A program made the position numbers and the translations under genes. A stretch of 64,000 bases of DNA from Methylobacterium segetis (GTDB taxonomy: Bacteria; Pseudomonadota; Alphaproteobacteria; Rhizobiales; Beijerinckiaceae). The stretch is from contig NZ_SMNT01000007.1 of assembly GCF_004348265.1 (NCBI RefSeq), forward strand, positions 20,828 to 84,827. Direction: 5' to 3'. The notes beneath the pieces are model-generated. The model made no database searches, was not told where the DNA came from, and saw only the letters and a program-made list of their open reading frames with translations. The first letter of the stretch is position 1. Every line of letters begins with the position of its first letter. Below are positions 38,801 to 46,973 of this stretch, piece after piece.

Positions 38801-39155
38801 GCGCGGTCGCAAGCCCCTCGACGACGCGGCCCGGGCGGATGTGATCCGTGCAGCGATCGCCTACGATCTCTCCGCCGAGACGATCGGCCTGGAACGGCTG
38901 AAGGGGAAGTTCGCGGGCCCGATGTCGGAGAGCGCCGACGCGCGGACCTTCGCGCTGCTCACCGCCGCCAACGCCCTGCGGAACCCGGGCTTCCGGGAGA
39001 TCGCGCAACGGGCCACCAGCGCCGAGACGCTCGCCGCCTTCCTCGCCGAGTACCGCCGACGCTATCCCGAGACCGGCGTGCCGGACCGCGGCAAGGCGCC
39101 GGCCAAACGGGAGAGCCGGGCCGAGACCGGCGGCGACGGCTCGCCTCCCGGTTGA
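35820..39155 (+). CDS. large exported protein of unknown function, helical-repeat C-terminus
   Basis: A protein of about 1,100 residues. The signal peptide is clearest from ATG 35856 (MRRRAALAALGLALCLPGGAAEA), so GTG 35820 and ATG 35832 may be over-long starts. Residues about 45-140 are beta-rich and AMIN-like (GRIALTFDAPVSVRAKMLGTVL), with another such stretch near 330-480; a proline/alanine linker (260-320) separates them. From about 540 the sequence becomes alanine/leucine-rich helical repeats resembling tetratricopeptides to residue 1080. No catalytic motif is seen. Gene ends six bases from the convergent fliP; a CtrA-like box lies upstream. Likely envelope-located and motility-linked. 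Confidence 0.75.
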   Translation: MAFAMAAGLATGMRRRAALAALGLALCLPGGAAEAARLLAAKGSQPDRYGRIALTFDAPVSVRAKMLGTVLVLSYGERVQGGAERLAAELPAYVTTVRRDPDGSGLRLALQRSYRVNVQEAGEQVFIDLLPEGWSGLPPPLPPEVVAELARRVQRAEAALKAATPAPVRKALAVEVAHLPALTRLSLRLPPGTETSSEPAGPATRIRIAGPWRIDGAEIRGRTKPAASNVTVEEEEGAAALLVTPGEGYLLTTERDDDGLTIDLAPRTPSPRQAAALPQPVAPASPSEPGTAAVQQAAKPEVRPAPSAPPPSDPVRAAGDGLVFAFRKIPPAALFERAGVTTLVFETDEAVAAPDGSRLGLTLLGEPKRTGGVVALRFAAPPGRLVDLLPVGPAQGPGGWELVTGETLSPSESLVAARTGAGARFGIGLRLPEPGSATWLDLDGERVAVVTSRARRPAGVAKRQRFVDFELLPSRLGVAVAAQADDLVVRPDIDGVGIGREGGLAVSTVMRDPEVAVGPVGTLAVERNAWELARRGDVRETLRERTRAILDATVAMRGPPRLDLARALLANGLDPEALAVLGAAAADDPVLAGQREVAILSGLASARIGRAAEAKRILGSDSLAQDPEAALWRGFAEAQAGRWVDADNAFRAAGTLVERYPEDLQGPLRAAMIEAAIETGDLESASRALVAVGRLSSTPLVRDRLALLRGRMEEATGQTVAALATYERLGAEGERPVAVAASLRNTLLAQATGKLPAKAAIERLEREAITWHGGETEDAMTAGLAHLYAETGRYREAFQATRRANATAPDSAVSRSLHAEAQALFDDLFLGPLADRMSGVEAVALYFDFKDFAPIGRRGDEIVRRLADRLVGLDLLDSAAELLQHQVDNRLTGAARAGVAARLAAIRLMDGKPLMALEVLEATHLPELPAGLTRARGLIRARALSDLSRTDLALETIEGDMAPDAQRLRADILWGARRWREAGEAHEALLGEVWRGRKPLDDAARADVIRAAIAYDLSAETIGLERLKGKFAGPMSESADARTFALLTAANALRNPGFREIAQRATSAETLAAFLAEYRRRYPETGVPDRGKAPAKRESRAETGGDGSPPG

Positions 39156-39161
39156 GGTCGG

Positions 39162-39917
39162 TCAGCCGCCGTAGCTCTGGACGAGGGAACCCGCGACCAG
39201 GGTCCAGCCGTCGACGAGCACGAAGAAGATCAGCTTGAAGGGCAGGGCCACGGTCGCGGGCGGCACCATCATCATGCCGACCGCCATCAGCACCGAGGCG
39301 ACGACGAGATCGATGATCAGGAAGGGGATGAACAGGAGGAAGCCGATCTCGAAGGCTCGCCGCAGCTCGGAGATCATGAAGGCGGGGGTCACCACCTCCA
39401 GCCCGACCCCCTCCGGCCCGGATGGCGTCGGGACCTTGGCCATGTCGAGGAAGAGCTTGAGGTCCTTCTCGCGGACGTTGCGGAGCATGAAGGTCTTGAA
39501 CGGGGCCGAGGCGCGCTCGAAGGCGACGCCCTGCGTGATCTGGCCCGCGACCAGCGGCTCGATCCCGGCCCGGTAGGCCTCCCGCGCGGTCGGCGCCATC
39601 ACGAAGGCGGTCAGGAACAGGGCGAGGCTGACGATCACGGCGGTCGGCGGGGCCGTCTGGGTCCCGAGCGCCGAGCGCAGGATCGAGAGCACCACCACGA
39701 TCCGCGTGAAGGAGGTCGCCATGACGAGGACGGAGGGCGCGAGCGCCAGGACCGTGATCAGCGCGACGAGCTGCAGGGCCCGCTCGGTCACCCCGCCGGC
39801 GCCGAGATCGACGGTGACGCTCTGGGCGAGCGCCGGGCCGGCCGCGAGGGCCGGGAGCAGCGCGGCGGCGGCAAGGCCGGCCGCGCGGCGGGGGAAGCGT
39901 CGATTCGATCGGATCAT
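39162..39917 (-). CDS. fliP: flagellar export apparatus protein FliP
   Basis: Core type III export channel subunit of the flagellum, 251 residues with its usual cleavable signal peptide (to about residue 31). Blocks FTRIVVVLSILRSALGTQTAPP and MISELRRAFEIGFLLFIPFLIIDLVVASVLMAVGM are FliP hallmarks. ATG at 39917 fits; the frame upstream is open through the next gene but not coding. Sits 47 bases downstream of the HpnL-like gene rather than with fliQ/fliR. Confidence 0.94.
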   Translation of the reverse strand: MIRSNRRFPRRAAGLAAAALLPALAAGPALAQSVTVDLGAGGVTERALQLVALITVLALAPSVLVMATSFTRIVVVLSILRSALGTQTAPPTAVIVSLALFLTAFVMAPTAREAYRAGIEPLVAGQITQGVAFERASAPFKTFMLRNVREKDLKLFLDMAKVPTPSGPEGVGLEVVTPAFMISELRRAFEIGFLLFIPFLIIDLVVASVLMAVGMMMVPPATVALPFKLIFFVLVDGWTLVAGSLVQSYGG

Positions 39918-39964
39918 GGCGGCGGGCACGGTGGTCGGGGCCGCGTTCGGACGCAAGACGCCGC

Positions 39965-41017
39965 TCACCCGGTGATCACCGCGGAACGACGCGCCTCCAG
40001 GCTCTGCCAGACGAGGAGCGAGGGCAGGCCGAGCACCACGTCGGGCACGCGCTTGGCGAGCGAGACGGCGAGCGCCGTCCCCGCATCGATGCCGAACAGT
40101 GCGCCGACCACGACGAAGCCGCTCTCCTGCACGCCGAGGCCGCTCGGGATCGGGAAGGCCGCCGACTTCACCGCCTGCGCCAGAGCCTCGATCACGAGCA
40201 CTTCGGAGACGGTGACGCCCTCCACGCCGATGCAGGCGAGCACGATCCAGATCTCGGCCGCTCCGAGGCCCCAGGCGAGGAGATGCAGGACGATCCCCTG
40301 CGCGAGCGCCCCCCAGCGGCGGCGGCCCCAGACCGTGTCGAGGGCGTCCTGGACGCCCGATGCACCGCCGGCAGCCGACGGCGCGGCCTCCCGGGCGAAG
40401 CGGCGGGCGAGGCCGGCGATGTGCCGCTCGATGAAGCGGGCGGCCCCGCTGCGCTGGACCGCGAAGAACGCGCAGAGGGCGAGGGCGGCGACCGCCAAAG
40501 CGTGGAGCATCCAGGAGGCGAGGGCGGCCGCGGACGCGCCGTCGAGCCGCGTCAGGAGCAGGGCGCCCACGAGGGCGAACAGCGCCTGGGTGCCGGCCTG
40601 GATCAGGAGATCGGCGAGGATGGAAGCGGCGGCGAGAGCCCCCGTGACGCCCCAGAAGGTGAGGAGACGCCCGCCGACCACGTCGCCGCCGACCGAGGCC
40701 ACGGGCAGCAGCACGTTGATGCCCTCGCGCACGAAGCGCAGCACGAGGAAGGCGGCGGTCTCCGCCGGGGCGAGCCCCGCCAGCAGCCGCGCCCAGGCCA
40801 AGCCGCACAGGAGGACGATGATCGCCCGCACCAGGACCACCGCCGCGAGCCCGAGGAGCCCGATGCGCCCGAAGGCGGCGGCCACCGCGCCGACATCGTT
40901 CGTCGCCACGAGCCAGATCGCGAGCACCAGCCCGAGGGCGGTCCCGACCAAGGGCAGGCGTCGGATCAGGGCGCGGCCGATGCCGCCGCCCGCCGGGTCG
41001 TGGGTTCCGGCGGTCAT
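39965..41017 (-). CDS. HpnL-like lysylphosphatidylglycerol synthetase-type TM protein
   Basis: Membrane protein of 350 residues with about eight hydrophobic segments, of the LPG-synthase TM-region/'flippase-like' superfamily. REGINVLLPVASVGGDVVGGRLL (about residue 85) and PIPSGLGVQESGFV near 295 are conserved blocks; similar proteins named HpnL accompany hopanoid genes in alphaproteobacteria. No hopanoid gene is nearby, so HpnL is only a likeness. GTG at 41023 is an alternative start. It sits directly before fliP on the same strand. Confidence 0.7.
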   Translation of the reverse strand: MTAGTHDPAGGGIGRALIRRLPLVGTALGLVLAIWLVATNDVGAVAAAFGRIGLLGLAAVVLVRAIIVLLCGLAWARLLAGLAPAETAAFLVLRFVREGINVLLPVASVGGDVVGGRLLTFWGVTGALAAASILADLLIQAGTQALFALVGALLLTRLDGASAAALASWMLHALAVAALALCAFFAVQRSGAARFIERHIAGLARRFAREAAPSAAGGASGVQDALDTVWGRRRWGALAQGIVLHLLAWGLGAAEIWIVLACIGVEGVTVSEVLVIEALAQAVKSAAFPIPSGLGVQESGFVVVGALFGIDAGTALAVSLAKRVPDVVLGLPSLLVWQSLEARRSAVITG

Positions 41018-41131
41018 CGGCACGGCATCCGCCGCAGGCGCCGCGAGAGCGGGGCGATTCGGGCGGGTCTTCGATGAGCCGGCATGGCGGAGGCCTCGGG
41101 CCCGGCGCGGAGCCGGCTGGTTTCGTTCGCG

Positions 41132-41506
41132 TCAGGGAGCCGGATTCTCGCCTGCACCCGAGCCGGCCGCTAGCGCGGCTTTGGGGCCGAATTCGGGGAG
41201 GATCGCGGCCAGCGCCTCGTCGGGCGTGGCCGCAGGATCGAGAAGCACGACCCGCCCGCGGGCGAGGCTCGCGCCGGTGGCGACGGCGAGCGCCCGTTTC
41301 GGGCAGGGGCCGAGGCAGCCGGTCTCGACGACGCGGATCTTCCGCTTCGGGTGGCTGCGCTTCAGGCCGGCCTTCAGGAGACCGCGAACCGCGCGCTTGC
41401 CGAGGCTCTGGCGCTTGGCGCATTTCGCGCAGACGGCGACGATCTCGGTCAGCTTGGTCTTCGCCGTGCGGGGCCGCGGGGCGGAAGCCGGGAGAGGGTC
41501 GCTCAT
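41132..41506 (-). CDS. [2Fe-2S] thioredoxin-like ferredoxin-type small protein
   Basis: Protein of 124 residues with four clustered cysteines in two pairs (VCAKCAKRQ and GCLGPCPKRA), the pattern of thioredoxin-like [2Fe-2S] domains as in NuoE C-termini and metal-carrying 'DUF1636'-like proteins. The first pair near residue 29 and second near 66 would coordinate one cluster. No redox partner nearby. ATG 41506 is preceded by GGGAGAGGGT. Function unknown; electron carrier or metal handling is a guess. Confidence 0.65.
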   Translation of the reverse strand: MSDPLPASAPRPRTAKTKLTEIVAVCAKCAKRQSLGKRAVRGLLKAGLKRSHPKRKIRVVETGCLGPCPKRALAVATGASLARGRVVLLDPAATPDEALAAILPEFGPKAALAAGSGAGENPAP

Positions 41507-41765
41507 GCGACCTGCCCTAGGCCGCGATCCCCGGCCGCGCAACCGCGGCGCCGGCGGCACAGGGCCGCGCTCGGTGCGGACACGGTTGACCGGCGCGAGA
41601 TGCCAGTCCCCGGCCCTGTGATCGCCGTGTCAGTGCCGGCTGCCCCCGCGCGATGCCTTAAAAAGGGCCGAAAAGAACGGGACTTGGACCGCGAGCTTCG
41701 CCGGCCCGCAGGCGCGCGAGCGCCCCCCAGGAAGCCGGCGCGCCAGCGCCCAGGAACACGATCGG

Positions 41766-43076
41766 ATGAACGTCGACGAGGTCAAGCAAGAGGAGCGGCT
41801 CCGCGGCATCATCGACGTCGCGCCGCGCTCGGTGCCGGAACTGCGCCGCGATGCCGAGACCATCGAGCCGATCCCGGATCGACGGCTTCCCGCTCTGCTG
41901 CGGCAGGCCCGGGAGAAGCTCGACTGGACGCGTGTGCCGGGCCTGCGCCCGCGGGTGCGCAGGGAGGAGAACCTTCTCCCGCTCCTCATCCGTCGCTTCT
42001 CCCTCTTCGTCCTGCTGCCGACCGCGGTCGTGGCCGTCTATCTCTTCGTGTTCGCCTCCGACCAGTACGTTGCCGAGGCGCAATTCGCAGTGCGCGGCAA
42101 CGTCGAGCCGATGGGCGACGTGAACCTCGGCGAGTTCACGAGCCTCATCCAGAAGCACAACAGCCAGGACAGCTTCATCGTCCGGGACTTCATCCACAGC
42201 CAGACGATGGTCGAGCTGGCGGAGAAGGAGATCGGCGTCTCGAAGATGTTCTCCCGCAGCGAGGCGGATTTCTGGGCGCGCTTCAACCCGCCCCAGCCGA
42301 TCGAGGAGTTGTCCCGCTACTGGCGCCGGCACGTCGAGGCGCAGATCGAGGCGGTGTCGGGCGTGATCACGCTGACCGCCCGTGCCTTCACACCCGGAGA
42401 TGCCCTCGCCATCGCGCGGGAGGTGGTGGCGAAGTCCGAGGGCCTCATCAACCAGATCTCGAAGCGCGCTCAGGCCGACATGGTCGCGCACGCCCAGCAG
42501 GATGCGACCGAAGCGCAGGAACGGCTGAAGCGGGCCCACCTCGCGATCCAGCAATACCGGAACCGCTGGGGCATCATCGACCCGATCAAGTCTGCGGAAT
42601 CGACGCTGATCACCCTGACCGGCTTGCGCAAGGACAAGTTCAAGGCCGAGAACGACCTTCAGGTCCTGCGCGGATCGAGCCTCAACGAGAACGCCCGCGG
42701 CATTCAAGTGCTCGTCGCCCACATCGCGGCGATCGACCAGCAGATGAAGCAGCTGCAGGACCAGCTCACCAGCGAGAATTCCGGCACGGGCGGCATGCCG
42801 AACATGACGCAGGCGCTCCTCGAATACGAGGGCCTGCTGATCGAGCGCACGATCGCCGAAAAGCTCAACGAATCCGCCAACACGCTCCTCGACCGGGCCC
42901 GCGTCTCGGCCGGCAAGCAGCAGATCTACCTCGCGACCTTCGTTCCGCCGGTCCTGCCGACCTACTCGCTCTATCCCCAGCGCGGCTACGGCATCCTGAT
43001 CGCGTTCTTCTGCTTCCTCGTGGTCTGGAGCTCGGTCTCTCTGGTCGCCGCCGGCGTGAAGGATCAGCGGCTCTAG
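41766..43076 (+). CDS. KpsE/BexC-like capsule polysaccharide export inner-membrane protein
   Basis: PCP-3 family protein of 436 residues. One TM helix near residues 80-98 (FVLLPTAVVAVYLFVF), a long periplasmic coiled-coil region (140-370) with FDRARVSAG-like end, and a second TM near 410-430 (GILIAFFCFLVVWSSVSLVAA) after the VLPTYSLYPQRG block, as in KpsE/BexC/CtrB proteins. These pair with an ABC transporter and a Wza/KpsD-type protein; none is in this window, so it is an orphan here. Follows a 259-base gap; the small gene at 43190 follows it. Confidence 0.85.
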   Translation: MNVDEVKQEERLRGIIDVAPRSVPELRRDAETIEPIPDRRLPALLRQAREKLDWTRVPGLRPRVRREENLLPLLIRRFSLFVLLPTAVVAVYLFVFASDQYVAEAQFAVRGNVEPMGDVNLGEFTSLIQKHNSQDSFIVRDFIHSQTMVELAEKEIGVSKMFSRSEADFWARFNPPQPIEELSRYWRRHVEAQIEAVSGVITLTARAFTPGDALAIAREVVAKSEGLINQISKRAQADMVAHAQQDATEAQERLKRAHLAIQQYRNRWGIIDPIKSAESTLITLTGLRKDKFKAENDLQVLRGSSLNENARGIQVLVAHIAAIDQQMKQLQDQLTSENSGTGGMPNMTQALLEYEGLLIERTIAEKLNESANTLLDRARVSAGKQQIYLATFVPPVLPTYSLYPQRGYGILIAFFCFLVVWSSVSLVAAGVKDQRL

Positions 43077-43189
43077 GGCCATCCCTCAGGGAAGGCTGGA
43101 TCGCGCGAGCGCGGATCTGCTATTCGTGCGCCGATGCGGACGGGGGCGCAGCGCGACCCCGCCGCCGCCTGGAAATCCCTGACCCGAGC

Positions 43190-43465
43190 ATGTCCGATTT
43201 CGCCGATCTCGTCGCCCGCGCGATCACGCCTGCGATGAGCCGCGCCGAGCGCGAACAGGTTTACGCCGTGGTGCGGCAGGCCGTGCTGCGCCTGCAGGAG
43301 CGCGAGGCGCTCCCGCCGGATGATGCGCGCGTGGCGCTGCAGCGCCACCTCGTCGAGGAGACGATCCGCGACGTCGAGGGCGACATCGCGCGCTACCATT
43401 CCCTGCGCAAGTTCGACGAGGCCTCCGAGGCCCAGGCCGCCGCTCACGCCGAGGGGCGCGGCTGA
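43190..43465 (+). CDS. small hypothetical protein
   Basis: Acidic, helical protein of 91 residues (MSDFADLVARAITPAMSRAEREQVY..., ending EASEAQAAAHAEGRG). No known domain is recognised and there is no signal peptide. Start ATG 43190; a weak ribosome site lies before it. It lies between the capsule-export gene and flbD, convergent with flbD. Confidence 0.6.
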   Translation: MSDFADLVARAITPAMSRAEREQVYAVVRQAVLRLQEREALPPDDARVALQRHLVEETIRDVEGDIARYHSLRKFDEASEAQAAAHAEGRG

Positions 43466-43474
43466 GGCCGCGAA

Positions 43475-43495
43475 GGAACGCTCGCGGAGCGTCCC
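43475..43495. terminator. short hairpin between convergent genes before flbD
   Basis: ACGCTC (43478-43483) / GAGCGT (43487-43492) pair around GCG, in the 36-base gap between the hypothetical gene and flbD. Short and without U-run; weak. Confidence 0.3.
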
Positions 43496-43501
43496 GGCTT
43501 C

Positions 43502-44872
<1,371 letters not shown>

Positions 44873-44926
44873 CGCGGGCCCTCCATTCTCTCCAGGCGGA
44901 AGCGGGGCGGCAGCGCCCCGGCAGGA

Positions 44927-45262
44927 TCAGTGATCGCCCTTGACGATCTCGGTCATGGTGACGCCGAGGCGCTCGTCGACGAGCACCACCTCGCCGCGGG
45001 CGACGAGGCGGTTGTTCACGAAGATGTCGATCGCCTCGCCGACCTTGCGGTCGAGCTCCAGCACGGTGCCGGGGCCGAGGCGGAGCAGGTCGCCGATCGG
45101 CATCCGGGAGGAGCCGAGCACGGCCGAGACCACGACGGGCACGTCGAAGACCTGCTCGAGGTCGCCCGCGCTCTTGGCCGAGGTCGGCGCCTCGCGGATC
45201 GAGCCGCCCTCGAAGCCGTGATCGCCGTCGCTGAGCTGCGGCAGGTTGAAATCGTCGGACAT
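44927..45262 (-). CDS. fliN: flagellar motor switch protein FliN
   Basis: C-ring switch protein of 111 residues; SpoA domain with VPVVVSAVLGSSRMPIGDLLRLGPGTVLELDRKVGE and INV-like VNNRLVARGEVVLVDERLGVTMTEIV. An acidic N-terminal spacer of about 45 residues precedes it. Lies 15 bases after fliH; flbD follows. Confidence 0.94.
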   Translation of the reverse strand: MSDDFNLPQLSDGDHGFEGGSIREAPTSAKSAGDLEQVFDVPVVVSAVLGSSRMPIGDLLRLGPGTVLELDRKVGEAIDIFVNNRLVARGEVVLVDERLGVTMTEIVKGDH

Positions 45263-45277
45263 CGCTCGTCTTCGGGA

Positions 45278-45877
45278 TCAGGTGGCGGGATCGGGCGTGA
45301 GCCCGAGAGCGTCGAGACAGGCAGCCTCGATGCGGGCACGGTCGCGGACGATGCCGCCATCCGCCCATTCGAGGCGCGCGTCACCGGGCAGGAGGTCGGG
45401 CTCGCCGAGGACGACGAGGCGGCCCTCGTAGCCCCGCTCGCGGGCGAGCCCCTTCATCAGGGCCTCGGTCTCGTCGACGAGGGCGTCGTTCACGCGCACC
45501 ACGAGGTGGGGCACGCCGCGCAGGTGATGGAGCGCCGCACGCACCGCCTCCCCGATCGCCGCGAGGGGCCGCGCGTCGAGGGCGTCGCCGGCGATGCGGG
45601 CGGCGAGCAGCGCCGCCACCTCGATCGCCTGCGCCTCGCGCTCGGCATCGCGGGCGTCGGCCTGCGCGAGGAGTCCGGCCGCGGCGAGGCTGAGGCGGGT
45701 CAGGGCGTCGGACAGGCGCCCCTGCACCTGCGCCTCGGCCTGGGCGCGACCCGCCTGCACGCCGCTGGCATGCGCGGCGGCCGTGGCGGCGGCGATTTCC
45801 TGCGCCGCGGCGGTCGCCGCCGGGCTCGCCTGCGGGCGCCGGAAATCCGTGTCGAACAGGAAGGGCCTAGCGTTCAA
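45278..45877 (-). CDS. fliH: flagellar assembly protein FliH-like
   Basis: Alanine/arginine-rich protein of 199 residues in the fliH position, with an N-terminal helical coiled region (about 20-60, AATAAAHASGVQAGRAQAEAQVQ) and a C-terminal VRDRARIEAACLDALGL domain typical of FliH-type stator proteins that bind the FliI ATPase. TTG start overlaps the fliG stop. Sequence divergence is high, but the order fliG-fliH-fliN is standard for these bacteria. Confidence 0.8.
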   Translation of the reverse strand: MNARPFLFDTDFRRPQASPAATAAAQEIAAATAAAHASGVQAGRAQAEAQVQGRLSDALTRLSLAAAGLLAQADARDAEREAQAIEVAALLAARIAGDALDARPLAAIGEAVRAALHHLRGVPHLVVRVNDALVDETEALMKGLARERGYEGRLVVLGEPDLLPGDARLEWADGGIVRDRARIEAACLDALGLTPDPAT

Positions 45878-46926
45878 TAGACCAGCTCCTCCTCGGCGCT
45901 GTTCTTGGCGATCATGATCTCGCCCTTCTCCGCGAGGTCCTTGGCGAGCTCAGTCATCTTGGCCTGAGCCTCATCGACCTCCTTCAGGCGGATCGGGCCG
46001 ATCGAGCCCATCTCGTCCGTCAGGTTCTTGGCGGCGCGGGTCGACATCTGGCTCATGAAGAAGCCGCGCACGCGCTCGTCGGCCCCCTTCAGCGCCCGGC
46101 AGAGGGTGTCGTTGTCGATCTTGCGCATCAGGGTCTGGACGCTGCCCGGATCGAGCTTCAGCAGGTCCTCGAAGGTGAACATCAACTCGCGGATGCGCTT
46201 GGCCGAGCCGCGATTCGCCTGGTCGAGGGCGGCGAGGAAGCGGCCCTCCGTCTGCCGGTCGAAGGCGTTGAAGACGTCGGCCATCAATTCGTGCGCGTCG
46301 CGCCGCGTCGCCTGCGAGATCGTCGAGACGAACTCGACGCGCAGCGTCTCCTCGATGTGGCGGAGCGCCTCCTTCTGCACCGTCTCCATCCGGAGCATCC
46401 GGTTGAGCACGTCGATGGCGAATTCCTCGGGGAGGATGGTCAGCACCTTGGCGGCGTAGTCCGAGCGCACCTTCGAGAGCACGACGGCGACCGTCTGCGG
46501 ATATTCGTTGCGCAGGAAGGAGGCGAGGATCTCGGGGTCGATCTGGGTAAGGCTCGCCCAGACGCGCTTGCCGGAGGCGCCCTTGATCTCGGCCATGATC
46601 GCCGAGACCTGGTCGGTCGGGAAGATCTTGAGGAGGAGCGTTTCGGTCCGCTCGAAATTCGAGGTGATGCCGCCGCCCGAGGACAGGCGCGAGACGAAGT
46701 CGACGATCAGCTTCTCGACCACCTCCGCGTCGAGGGAGCCGAGCTGGACCATGGCGTGGGAGACCTTCTTGACCTCCTCCTCTTCCAGCATCTGCCAGAT
46801 CGGCGCGCCCTCGGTCTCGCCGAGGAGCAGCAGCAGGGCGGCCGCGCGCTGGGGTCCGGGCATGGCGGCGAACGCCGTCCCGCCCAGTTGCTCGATCGCC
46901 CGCGAAATGTTCGGCCCCGCCGCCAT
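45874..46926 (-). CDS. fliG: flagellar motor switch protein FliG
   Basis: C-ring protein of 350 residues carrying torque, with the family blocks AAALLLLLGE, TDQVSAIMAEIKGASGKRVW, EYPQTVAVVLSKV, and the C-terminal FTFEDLLKLDPGSVQTLMRKI and RAAKNLTDEMGSIGPIRLKEVDEAQ regions, including the charged residues that face the stator. Part of the fliF-G-H-N operon. Confidence 0.95.
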   Translation of the reverse strand: MAAGPNISRAIEQLGGTAFAAMPGPQRAAALLLLLGETEGAPIWQMLEEEEVKKVSHAMVQLGSLDAEVVEKLIVDFVSRLSSGGGITSNFERTETLLLKIFPTDQVSAIMAEIKGASGKRVWASLTQIDPEILASFLRNEYPQTVAVVLSKVRSDYAAKVLTILPEEFAIDVLNRMLRMETVQKEALRHIEETLRVEFVSTISQATRRDAHELMADVFNAFDRQTEGRFLAALDQANRGSAKRIRELMFTFEDLLKLDPGSVQTLMRKIDNDTLCRALKGADERVRGFFMSQMSTRAAKNLTDEMGSIGPIRLKEVDEAQAKMTELAKDLAEKGEIMIAKNSAEEELVY

Positions 46927-46973
46927 CGTCCTCTACCCCGCCTCCGCTCTCTGGTCTCTCGGTGCGCCGCGTC

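Noticed and set aside
35801..39238. A 1,145-codon plus-strand frame overlapping the large exported gene
   Set aside because: Its translation is Arg/Gly/Pro-rich shadow; the neighbouring frame has the signal peptide, balanced composition and codon pattern.
39162..41423. FliP fused to a 500-residue N-terminal extension
   Set aside because: The extension is arginine/proline-rich and lies opposite the reading frame of the HpnL-like gene; FliP has a normal signal peptide start at 39917.
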